From contig CAZDQL010000034.1 of the NCBI GenBank assembly GCA_964507325.1, positions 1-59,011 on the forward strand: a DNA stretch of 59,011 nt, given 5' to 3'. This document shows, in pieces, positions 9,232-17,202 of this stretch. How positions within the stretch are numbered: position 1 is the first letter of the stretch; each line of letters starts with the position of its first letter. A program made the translations under genes and the position numbers. The notes beneath the pieces were generated by a model, which worked only from the letters and a program-made list of their open reading frames with translations, made no database searches and was not told the origin of the DNA. The DNA is from CAZDQL01 sp964507325. GTDB taxonomy: Bacteria; Planctomycetota; UBA1135; GCA-002686595.

Positions 9232-9393
9232 CAGCCCATTGAAGAACCCTCTTGGATGCGATGTGCGTAGCTGGGAGCCCTGGGCGGTGCGCGGAAACGC
9301 AGGCGAATCCGTAGATTCGGCGAGGCTTGCGCGTGCCGCCCAGGGCTTCCAGATGCGTGCAGCGCGCCGAGAGGGTTCTTCAATGGGCTGCTA
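9229..9393. repeat. 165-bp near-palindromic element between convergent genes
   Basis: The outer arms are a perfect 24-bp inverted repeat: TAGCAGCCCATTGAAGAACC plus four more bases (9229-9252) against its exact complement at 9370-9393. Inside, about 40 further bases pair imperfectly around GCCCTGGGCGG, and a small GAATC/GATTC hairpin sits near the centre. The two outermost trinucleotides are the TAG stop codons of the plus-strand 964-aa gene and the minus-strand 1812-aa gene. The structure looks like a palindromic MITE or REP-like element and could act as a bidirectional terminator. Confidence 0.85.
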
Positions 9394-12300
9394 AGGGTCG
9401 TTCTCCTTCGCCAGCAGCATCTGCGCCGAGCGGTCGCGCAGCTGCTCGAGAACCCGCCTGTGCTCGTCGAGCAGATGCGGGTCATCGAGGCGTTCGTCGA
9501 GGCGGTCGATGATCTCGCGCAGCCGCTGCATGCTCACCGGCGCCGCCGCCTGCTGGTCCTCACTGATGGCGCTGGTCACTCCGTACGCGATGTGGTCCAT
9601 ACCGGCGTCGAGCAGGTTGGGGAGGTTGATGTCGCCGGCATTCGTGCCGTTGATCTCGGCGCCCAACCAACCGGCACCCGTGCCTATGCCGGTGATCGCC
9701 AGGTCGGCGACGGCGACGATGGGGACGGTGGTGATGCCCGTGTAGGTGCCAGCCTCGACCAGGGACAGCGTCACCGCGGTGGCCTCGCTCATCCCCTCGC
9801 GCCGACTGTGCTTCTCGTAGCGTGAAGCCCAACCGACCAGGAAGGAGATCCCGGTGATGCGGTTGCCCCACTTCTTGAACCACTTCGTCTGCCCCATGTG
9901 CTGCTTGATCTTGTCGACATGACCATTGAGCGTGCGGGTCGCCTGATCGAGATTGCGGGCGCGGAGCTGCAGGCCGGCCTTGGCTTCGAGCATGCGCCGC
10001 ACGAGGTCACTGCGCGCCGCTTCGCTCGTCACGTTGGGCGCGTCCGTGGCCGCCTTGATCATCCCGGTCAAGCGTTCGATGGCGCTGTTGACTTTGTTCT
10101 GTCGGGTAGCCAATTCGCCGAGGGTCTTGACCTTGTCGGCGCTGTCGAGCTGACTGGCCGCGGTCATCAGGTTGCGCCAGCTGGCGGCGATCTCGGCGGC
10201 CTGGCCCGACGGGAAGAGCGTCCCGAGGTAGGAGGTCCAACCACTCGAGCTCGAGGAGGCGAGGTCGTTCAACGGTGAGAGCGCGTCGCCGATCGTCTGG
10301 TCGATCATCAGCGAGATCCCACCGCGCCGCGTCTCGGCCAGCCAGCGCTCGTGTGAGGTCAGCTCGCTGAAGTTCGACTGCCGCAGGAGCTCGCACAGCG
10401 CGCGCAGCGCGGCCTCCGGATCACCCACCCAGGTCCCATCGACCTGGTGCAGGTGGGAGTCGAGCAACGCCTGGGCCACGTTCTGGTGCTTGGGGTTGAG
10501 GATGCGACGCTTGATCCAGTTGGTGAGCCGCTCGTGCATGGCGGCCAGGCCCTCCTGGGTATTCCACTGACTCAAGGGCACACGGAACGGGTCGCGGCCG
10601 AGACCGCCTCCGAACACCCAGCCGGGCCAGGTCCCCCGCATCCCCGCCCCCGGTCCGACCGTGATGGCGGTGTCCACGCGCGGCCGGTTGGTGCAGTACC
10701 ACGAGTCGGCTTCGCTGTTCGAGGTGACGTCGACGGTCGCCAGGTACACGCGTGCGCCCTCGGGGAGCTGGAAGGAGATGGGCAGCTCGAAGGTCTTGTG
10801 CACGGCCTTCACCGTGACCACCGCCTCGAGACCCTGGAAGTCCTCCGACAGGACCGGCGCGACCCGGAAGCTCTTGCTGGCGCCCCGCCCCAGGGTGGCG
10901 TGATCGATGGCGGGCGTCATCCAGATCTGCCCCGCGGGCTCCACCCGCACTGCCAGATCGGTGAGCGCGTCGCCGCGGTTGCGCACCTCGACCTGGCACA
11001 CGAGGGTCTCCGGGTCCTGCTCGACGAGCACGGTCTCGAGCTCCACGTTGGGCATGCGCACGGCGACGTCGACCAGCGCGCTGTCGCTGTGGACCTCGTC
11101 GCCGACGGTGCCCTCCAGAGTCACCGGGAAGGAGTAGCGCTCGCTGTTGGCGTCCTGGGCGGCCAGGCCGAGCAGGACCTCCTGGGTCTCGCCCGGCGCC
11201 AGCTCGATGACCTTGTCGGGGGAGCCCTCGCCGACGAAACCGACCAAGAGGTCTTCCTGCTCGCTGCCCGCGTGCAGGATCAGCCGGGCGGGTTGCTCGC
11301 CGTGGTTGACCACGCGCAGGGTGCCCTCCTGGTCGTAGGCGCGTTCGATGGCGTACTCGTAGCGGCGCGCCGAGAACTCCAGACCGCGCACGAGCCGGAA
11401 GGAGCGCCGGGCGCTCTGCAGGTCGCCGGACTGGACGAACCAGGTGTACTCGCGATCGCGCTCGAGGCTCGAGGCGAGCGCGCGGTAGCGCGGTCCGTCG
11501 CCGCCGGCGAAGCGTTGCTCGACGCCGTCCTGCGCCTCCACCACGACCTCCGCCGCGGCCCCACCCCGGCCCTCCCAGGCGAACACGACCTCGGGCGACG
11601 TGAGCAGCGCGTCGTCGGCGGGCTGCAGGGCGAGGAAGGGGCTCACCCGCAGGGGGAGCGTCGTGCTGACCTCGATGCCGCCGCCGCGGGCGATGGCGCG
11701 CAGCTCGACATCCCGGCCGGCCCAACGCAGGGGATCGAGGGTCGTCTCGTACGGGGGCTCGTTCCAGCGCCCCAACACTCCGCCCGGGCCCTCGAGCACC
11801 ACCTCGCGCACCGGAGTCCCGTCGGGACTCCACGCCAGCACCTCCACCTCGAAGCGCTCTTCGAGGGTGGCATCGGCCGCGGGCGTGGCGAATGCGACCT
11901 GCAGCCCGCGATCGTCCCGCGGTTCGCGGGTGTTGAAGCGCGCGTAGTCGAAGCCGGTGCGGCCCTCGGCGTCGGTGACTCGCAGGCTGGCGGTGTGCCA
12001 GCCGGGAGCGCTGAAGACGTACTCGGCCACCCCAGGCTCGTCGCCGCGCCAGTCGATCTGGCCGTCGCCGTCGCAGTCGAGCTCGTAGGAGGTGATCGGC
12101 GAGGGACCCTCGGCCGCAATCGTGAAGCGCACGTGCCGCTGGCTGCCCGGCTCCTGCTCGATCGCAAGCGTGGCGCGCGGAGGCTCGGCCGCGTCCTTCG
12201 GACCGGCCCAGATCGCGTAGTGCTGGCGCGACCAGCGGCCGCCGCCCCAGCCGCCGAGCTGCACCACGTAGCGGCCCGGCGCCGGCGCCTCCCACTCCAC

Positions 12301-14829
12301 ACCGATGCCCGCGCCGCTGTGACCGCCGCCCTCCGCGACCTTCTCGCCGCTCGCATCGAACACGACCATCCAGCGCGACGTGTCGACGCCGGTGACGACG
12401 ACCCGCTGGCGCCCCGGCGCCGTGGCGAAGTACACGAAACGGTCGACGTCGTCCGCCGGCAGGAGGCTGCGACGCAGGGACTGCCCGCTGCGCAGCGGCG
12501 TCGCGCGCTGGTCGTCTCCGAGCTCGAAGGGATCCTCGAGGGTCAAGCTCTGCAAGACGACGTAGGCGTCGCGTGACCAGCTCTTGTCGCCCCAGTGCTC
12601 CACCGTGATCGTCTGCCAACCCGGAGTCTTGACGTGGGCCTCGAAGGCACTGGCCTGGTTGGAATGGGCACCCTGCTCAGCCAGTATCTCGGCGCCGGGA
12701 CCGTGGATGCGCATCCAACGGGACAGCGAGCAATGCGAGTGCTCCGTGCGCAGCACGGCGCGGGCCGGCACGTGCAGCCGGTAGCAGTCGGTGTCGCCGA
12801 GCTTGCCGATCTGGCCCGTGACGATGGTGGCGATGCTGATCGGAGTGGCGCGTGCGAGCCGCTCGTTGTCGATGCGGTCCCGCGGGTCGTCGGGATACCA
12901 GGCGGTCTTCAGCAAGTAGGGCGCTGGTGACCACTGATTGCCGCCCCAGGGCGTCACCTCGACCAGATACGTTCCACGGCGCGGGATCGAGACGTCCAGC
13001 TGGGGGGCGCGGTGGGAGTGGGCGCCGCCCTCTGCGAGGATCTTGCCGCTCGCGTCGCGCACGCGCAGCCAGGTGGAGATCGGCAGAGCCGAGGTGCGCA
13101 CCCGCAGGACACCCGGCGTGTGGAGCACGATGCGACGGTAGTCCACGTCGTCGATCGGGTTGAGCGTCCCGGCGACGATGCTGTCCGGCTCCAGAGGTCG
13201 AGCGTGCTCGGGGCTGTTGTCGCGCAAGCCGTGCTCGCCGCCGTCTCCCGGCACCACGTCGTAGGTCAGCGTCGTGGCGTCGAGGGCCGCGCGCGGTGTG
13301 CCCCAGTGTGTCATCAACAGACGATGACCCCCGGCGCGCTGCAGGGGGAACTCCAGTCGATTGCGGCTCTTGGCATGCGCGCTACTCTCGCGGATCCTCT
13401 GCCCGCCGGCGTCCTCCGCGTGCATCCACGTGGACGCGCCGTTCGGCGACAGGATCGCCTGCGCGGTGCCGGGGGTCGCCACGGCCAGGCGCCAGACGTC
13501 GGCGTCGCCGGTGGGGAAGAGGAAGCCGCGGCAGCGCTCCCCCGGATCCAACAACGCGGCGGTCGCGGGCTCGTCGTTGCGCTCGCGCACGTCGAGGTGC
13601 TCGTGATGGGCGACCCTCAGCGAGAAGAGCCCCGTGGCCGGGGCTCGACCCCAACGACCCACCTGCAGCACCACGCTGCCGCGGCGCAGGTCGACGCTCC
13701 AGCGCAGATCGGACCGGGAGTGGGAGCCCTGCTCCGCGATGACGGCCCCGCTGCGGTCGATGAGCCGCAGCCAGAGCGAGACGGGGATGCCGTCGCTCTC
13801 GACGTGCAGCCGGCCGTCGGTCGCCAGCGGCAGGCGGAAGCAGTCGACGTCCTCGTCGCCCGACAACTGAAGTGCGATCGTGGCCGTGGGAGGCACCGTC
13901 GGGGCGGTGTTGGGCTCGTCGTTCGGCTCCGCCTCCGCCAGCGATTCCGTGCGGGGCCAGAGACGCGCGTCGAGCAGGGCGCCGCTGGCGCCGAGCTCGA
14001 CCGGGAAGCAGCCGGTCGTGAAGCCGTCGGCAGCCACCGTCACGACCGCCGGGCCGCGGGTGGCCTCGATCGCGGCGGCGCCCTCTGCGCCGCGCGGTCG
14101 CGAGCCGAGCAGCGGCGCCGTCAGCTCGAAGCTGCCGCCGGCACGGCTGGTCGTCCTGGCGAGTTCGTCGGCGCCGGAAGCCAGCTCGACGACGACGAGC
14201 GCGCCGGGGATCGCCTCTCCCCGCACGTCGCGGACCGTGCCGCGGACGCGGCACTCCTCGAGCGCCGCCAACAGGTCGATGGTCAGCTCGAGGGGCTCCG
14301 CCCCCACTTCGAGGACGCCCGCGCGCGCGATGCAGCCCGGCGCCTCGCAGGTCCACTCGTACGTGCCCGCGGGCACCTCGTGGACCACGTAGCGGCCGTC
14401 CCAGCCGGTCGCGGCCTCGACCACCAGGGCGAGGTAGTCGGCGCCGCGGCGGGTCAGGCTGACCGTCGCTCCGGCGACCGGCCGCTCGAGACCCTCGATG
14501 CCGGTGCTCACGGTGACCTCAGTGCGCGCGATCGGCACGAGCTCCAGCTCGATGCGGCGCGCCTCTTGCTCCTCCGCGGTGACCGCGTGCTCTACGAAGT
14601 GATGGTCGAGGTCGCGGATGATCAGGCTCTGCGGCGGGGAGTCGACCACCGGGAAGCGGGCCGTGCCGTCGAAGCCCGAGCGCGCGCTGCGCTCGTCGAG
14701 CTCGACCTGGATGCCCATCGCGGGCTTGCCTTCGGGGCCGCGCTTCAGCGCCACCTGCCAGCCCTGTGCGCGGGCCGTACCGACGAGCGCGAGGAAGAGG
14801 AGGAACGCGTGCAGGAGTGAGCGGCTCAT
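9391..14829 (-). CDS. Giant exported multidomain protein (CarboxypepD-reg, five PPC-like repeats, PKD, toxin-like hydrophobic C-terminus)
   Basis: 1812 residues. Signal peptide 1-21 (MSRSLLHAFLLFLALVGTARA). Residues 25-290 hold carboxypeptidase-regulatory-like modules. About 298-880 hold five repeats of roughly 115 residues that resemble pre-peptidase C-terminal domains, each with a 'DxDxYR' strand, 'WLRxxDxSG', 'AEQGAHS' and 'WG..WS'. About 883-975 is PKD-like (DCDGDGQIDW). About 980-1340 holds Ig/CARDB-like modules. From 1350 on the protein is helical with coiled coil, and 1658-1726 is a Gly/Ala-rich hydrophobic stretch (FLVGWASRYEKHSRREGMS then TTVPIVAVADLAITGIGTG), like the translocation regions of polymorphic toxins. 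The ATG overlaps the stop of the 771-aa gene (ATGA). The family as a whole is unrecognised. Confidence 0.8.
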   Translation of the reverse strand: MSRSLLHAFLLFLALVGTARAQGWQVALKRGPEGKPAMGIQVELDERSARSGFDGTARFPVVDSPPQSLIIRDLDHHFVEHAVTAEEQEARRIELELVPIARTEVTVSTGIEGLERPVAGATVSLTRRGADYLALVVEAATGWDGRYVVHEVPAGTYEWTCEAPGCIARAGVLEVGAEPLELTIDLLAALEECRVRGTVRDVRGEAIPGALVVVELASGADELARTTSRAGGSFELTAPLLGSRPRGAEGAAAIEATRGPAVVTVAADGFTTGCFPVELGASGALLDARLWPRTESLAEAEPNDEPNTAPTVPPTATIALQLSGDEDVDCFRLPLATDGRLHVESDGIPVSLWLRLIDRSGAVIAEQGSHSRSDLRWSVDLRRGSVVLQVGRWGRAPATGLFSLRVAHHEHLDVRERNDEPATAALLDPGERCRGFLFPTGDADVWRLAVATPGTAQAILSPNGASTWMHAEDAGGQRIRESSAHAKSRNRLEFPLQRAGGHRLLMTHWGTPRAALDATTLTYDVVPGDGGEHGLRDNSPEHARPLEPDSIVAGTLNPIDDVDYRRIVLHTPGVLRVRTSALPISTWLRVRDASGKILAEGGAHSHRAPQLDVSIPRRGTYLVEVTPWGGNQWSPAPYLLKTAWYPDDPRDRIDNERLARATPISIATIVTGQIGKLGDTDCYRLHVPARAVLRTEHSHCSLSRWMRIHGPGAEILAEQGAHSNQASAFEAHVKTPGWQTITVEHWGDKSWSRDAYVVLQSLTLEDPFELGDDQRATPLRSGQSLRRSLLPADDVDRFVYFATAPGRQRVVVTGVDTSRWMVVFDASGEKVAEGGGHSGAGIGVEWEAPAPGRYVVQLGGWGGGRWSRQHYAIWAGPKDAAEPPRATLAIEQEPGSQRHVRFTIAAEGPSPITSYELDCDGDGQIDWRGDEPGVAEYVFSAPGWHTASLRVTDAEGRTGFDYARFNTREPRDDRGLQVAFATPAADATLEERFEVEVLAWSPDGTPVREVVLEGPGGVLGRWNEPPYETTLDPLRWAGRDVELRAIARGGGIEVSTTLPLRVSPFLALQPADDALLTSPEVVFAWEGRGGAAAEVVVEAQDGVEQRFAGGDGPRYRALASSLERDREYTWFVQSGDLQSARRSFRLVRGLEFSARRYEYAIERAYDQEGTLRVVNHGEQPARLILHAGSEQEDLLVGFVGEGSPDKVIELAPGETQEVLLGLAAQDANSERYSFPVTLEGTVGDEVHSDSALVDVAVRMPNVELETVLVEQDPETLVCQVEVRNRGDALTDLAVRVEPAGQIWMTPAIDHATLGRGASKSFRVAPVLSEDFQGLEAVVTVKAVHKTFELPISFQLPEGARVYLATVDVTSNSEADSWYCTNRPRVDTAITVGPGAGMRGTWPGWVFGGGLGRDPFRVPLSQWNTQEGLAAMHERLTNWIKRRILNPKHQNVAQALLDSHLHQVDGTWVGDPEAALRALCELLRQSNFSELTSHERWLAETRRGGISLMIDQTIGDALSPLNDLASSSSSGWTSYLGTLFPSGQAAEIAASWRNLMTAASQLDSADKVKTLGELATRQNKVNSAIERLTGMIKAATDAPNVTSEAARSDLVRRMLEAKAGLQLRARNLDQATRTLNGHVDKIKQHMGQTKWFKKWGNRITGISFLVGWASRYEKHSRREGMSEATAVTLSLVEAGTYTGITTVPIVAVADLAITGIGTGAGWLGAEINGTNAGDINLPNLLDAGMDHIAYGVTSAISEDQQAAAPVSMQRLREIIDRLDERLDDPHLLDEHRRVLEQLRDRSAQMLLAKENDP

Positions 14830-17141
14830 TGCGCGACCTCCACCCGACGGGTGACCGTGGTTTCCTTGCCCGAGGTGTCACTGGCCCGCACGCGGATCGC
14901 GTGCTCGCCCGGTGGTAGCTCTAGCGCGTGCTGCCAGCGTTCGGAGCGCTCGATCGCCAGCCAGCGGCCGCCGTCGATCGAGACCTCGATGCGCGCGAGA
15001 GCGACGTCGTCGCTGGCGGTGCCCTCCAGCGTGAGCGTGCTCGTCACGGCGCCGTCGGCGGCGGGTTCGGTGATGCGCAGATTGGGGGCCTCGGCGTCGC
15101 CGCCGGCGCGCACCGCCACCTCGACGCGGTCGTTGTCGGAGCGCAGGTCCACGCCGCCCTCGGGGGGAAGCGCGGACACCGCCAGGCGTCGATCGCCGGC
15201 CACCGCCGTCCACTCGGCCTCGATCACGATCGAGCGCCCCTTGGGCAGGTCCTCGAGCGCGACTTCGGCGAAGGGCGGAGCCTCGGGTGCCCCCTCGTCG
15301 GTGAACCTGAGCGTCCAACCCTGGGCCGTCTCTTCGCCGTCGTTGTGCACGCGGCCGATCAGCCGCGCGGCTTGGCCCTGCTCCGGCGCAGGCGGGTCGA
15401 GGCGCCACTCGTTGGCGTAGAGCGCGATGTCGATTCCGGCAGTCACCAGGTTGGAGCGCTCGGTCAGGATGCGCTGGGCGTCGGCCGGATTCTGCGCGAT
15501 CACGTAGCGGGAGACCTCCGACATGTGCAGCACCAGCCGGTAGTCGGTGGAGACGACGTAATGCCCTCCGCGCAGGTGCTCCGATTCGATGCGCACCCTG
15601 TTCTCGGTGGCCATCTCGATGGAGACGTTCAGATGCTGCGGGCGGATCCGGAAGCGGTGGCGACCTTCGGGCAGCGCGTCGGTGAGCGTGGCGATGACCC
15701 GATCGTTGAGCAGCACGTCGACGTCGTGGCGGTGGTAGGTCTTGCGGGCCCACGGCAGGCGGAAGTCCACCTCGAGGAAGGCCTCGAGGATGTTGGACTC
15801 CTGCCAACCCTCTTCTGTGAGGACGAAGGAGCGCGTGAAGGGCCGCCCCGGCAGGTCGGCGACGCGCACGAAATCGGGCTCGTCGTCGCCGTCGGTGTCC
15901 TCGTACTCGACGTCGATCGTGCCGTCGCCGTCGCTGTCGACGCTCCAGGTGTCCGGACGACCGCGGTCCCAGAGCGAGGTCGTCGACTGCGCCGCGTGCA
16001 GCCGGAACGCGCCGCGCTCGAGCTCGGCGCGCAGCGCGTCACCGACCTGGGTCGGGGCGGTCGGCGCGGGCTGGGCGCCGGCGACGGGGGTCGGGACACC
16101 TTCGTCGGCCGCACTGGGGGCGGCGCTCTCGAGCAACGCGGTGAGCTGCGCGCCGAGCGCCTCCGGCGACGGCAGGACCTCGACCTCGAAACGGCGTGGC
16201 TGGCTGCGCGGCCGCACCAGGAGGACCCCCGAGGGGGAGCAGCCGAGCTGCAGCAGCGCGTGCGACCCGCCCGGACGCAGGGCGAGGAACTCGATCAGGA
16301 CCGGCGGCTGCAGCGCCGACGCCGCCAGGAGCTCCCCCGTCTCGGAGAAGCCGTGGCGCGGGCCGTGATCGGAGCGCGCCTGGACCAGAAGGCCGCGGGC
16401 GACGAGGCGGTCCAGGACCGGCGCGATGCGCGCCGGATCGTCGAGCTCTTCCCAGCGTTCCAGCAGATCGAACTGCGGGTCGTCGAGCAGGGCCTCGACA
16501 CGCTCCGGTCGCAGCATCGCGCGCGAGATCTCCTCCGCGGTCAAGCCGAGGGGCGCGGCGACCTCGCCCTCGAGCGCTGCGAAGGCCTCTCTCTCGCGAG
16601 CCAAGGTCTGGAGCACCAGCCACTCGATCCTCCCCAACGTGGCCTCGAGGGTCGCGCTCGGCGCGTCGTCGGGGAGCTGGATCGCGGAGGTGAGAAGGTC
16701 GGCCACCGACGCGCTCGCGTACGGACCCTCTACCGCGACGCTCATCTCCCCCAGGAGCTGCACGAACCACGCGCTGTCTCCCGCGGCGAGCAGCCACCGG
16801 GCCCGCAGCGACCCCAGCCGGGTGCGTCGCACCTGCACCGCCAGGTCCGGCGCGCCCAGGGCGGCGGCCAGGGCGCGGCCGCGCTCGGTGACCCCGCCCT
16901 CTTCGAGCAGGCCCGCCTCCGCGAGCGCCGTGCTGGACTCCGCCTCCAGCTCGCCGCCCAACCAGTCGCGGAGGGGCGAAGGAGCGCGCGCCTCCACCTC
17001 GGCCGCGGCCACCAGGACCGCGACTTCGTCGAGGCCGAGGGTGAGCGCGAGCTCGGGGGGCGTCGCGTCCTGGGGTGGCGCGGAAGCGCCGAGGGCCAGG
17101 AGGAGCGGCAAGAGCAGCGTCGTTGAGCTGAGGGACTGCAT
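14826..17141 (-). CDS. Exported Ig/CARDB-type protein, operon partner of the 1812-aa protein
   Basis: 771 residues from ATG 17141, chosen because it begins a signal peptide (MQSLSSTTLLLPLLLALGASA); the frame is open 108 bases further upstream. Residues 30-370 are helical and Leu/Ala/Glu-rich with no known fold recognised. About 395-425 carries Asp-rich Ca-type motifs (DSDGDGTIDV, DTDGDDEPDF). Beta-sandwich modules follow, ending in a CARDB/APHP-like domain and a C-terminal Ig-like domain (DDVALARIEVSIDGG, HAIRVRASDTSGKE). The stop codon overlaps the start of the 1812-aa gene by four bases, so the two are translationally coupled and probably act together. Divergent from the GDD-repeat gene across only 61 bp. 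Confidence 0.75.
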   Translation of the reverse strand: MQSLSSTTLLLPLLLALGASAPPQDATPPELALTLGLDEVAVLVAAAEVEARAPSPLRDWLGGELEAESSTALAEAGLLEEGGVTERGRALAAALGAPDLAVQVRRTRLGSLRARWLLAAGDSAWFVQLLGEMSVAVEGPYASASVADLLTSAIQLPDDAPSATLEATLGRIEWLVLQTLAREREAFAALEGEVAAPLGLTAEEISRAMLRPERVEALLDDPQFDLLERWEELDDPARIAPVLDRLVARGLLVQARSDHGPRHGFSETGELLAASALQPPVLIEFLALRPGGSHALLQLGCSPSGVLLVRPRSQPRRFEVEVLPSPEALGAQLTALLESAAPSAADEGVPTPVAGAQPAPTAPTQVGDALRAELERGAFRLHAAQSTTSLWDRGRPDTWSVDSDGDGTIDVEYEDTDGDDEPDFVRVADLPGRPFTRSFVLTEEGWQESNILEAFLEVDFRLPWARKTYHRHDVDVLLNDRVIATLTDALPEGRHRFRIRPQHLNVSIEMATENRVRIESEHLRGGHYVVSTDYRLVLHMSEVSRYVIAQNPADAQRILTERSNLVTAGIDIALYANEWRLDPPAPEQGQAARLIGRVHNDGEETAQGWTLRFTDEGAPEAPPFAEVALEDLPKGRSIVIEAEWTAVAGDRRLAVSALPPEGGVDLRSDNDRVEVAVRAGGDAEAPNLRITEPAADGAVTSTLTLEGTASDDVALARIEVSIDGGRWLAIERSERWQHALELPPGEHAIRVRASDTSGKETTVTRRVEVAQ

Positions 17142-17202
17142 GCGCCCCAGCCTAGCGCCGACGAGGAATCTGCGGCAAAGTCGCGGCGGGACATGTGGCA
17201 GG

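Noticed and set aside
10447..12576. 709-residue plus-strand open frame inside the 1812-aa gene
   Set aside because: Opposite-strand shadow; the minus frame has clear repeated domains, a signal peptide and operon overlap.
14928..17126. 732-residue plus-strand open frame opposite the 771-aa gene
   Set aside because: Arg/His/Leu-rich with no recognisable fold; the minus strand carries the signal peptide and Ig/CARDB domains.
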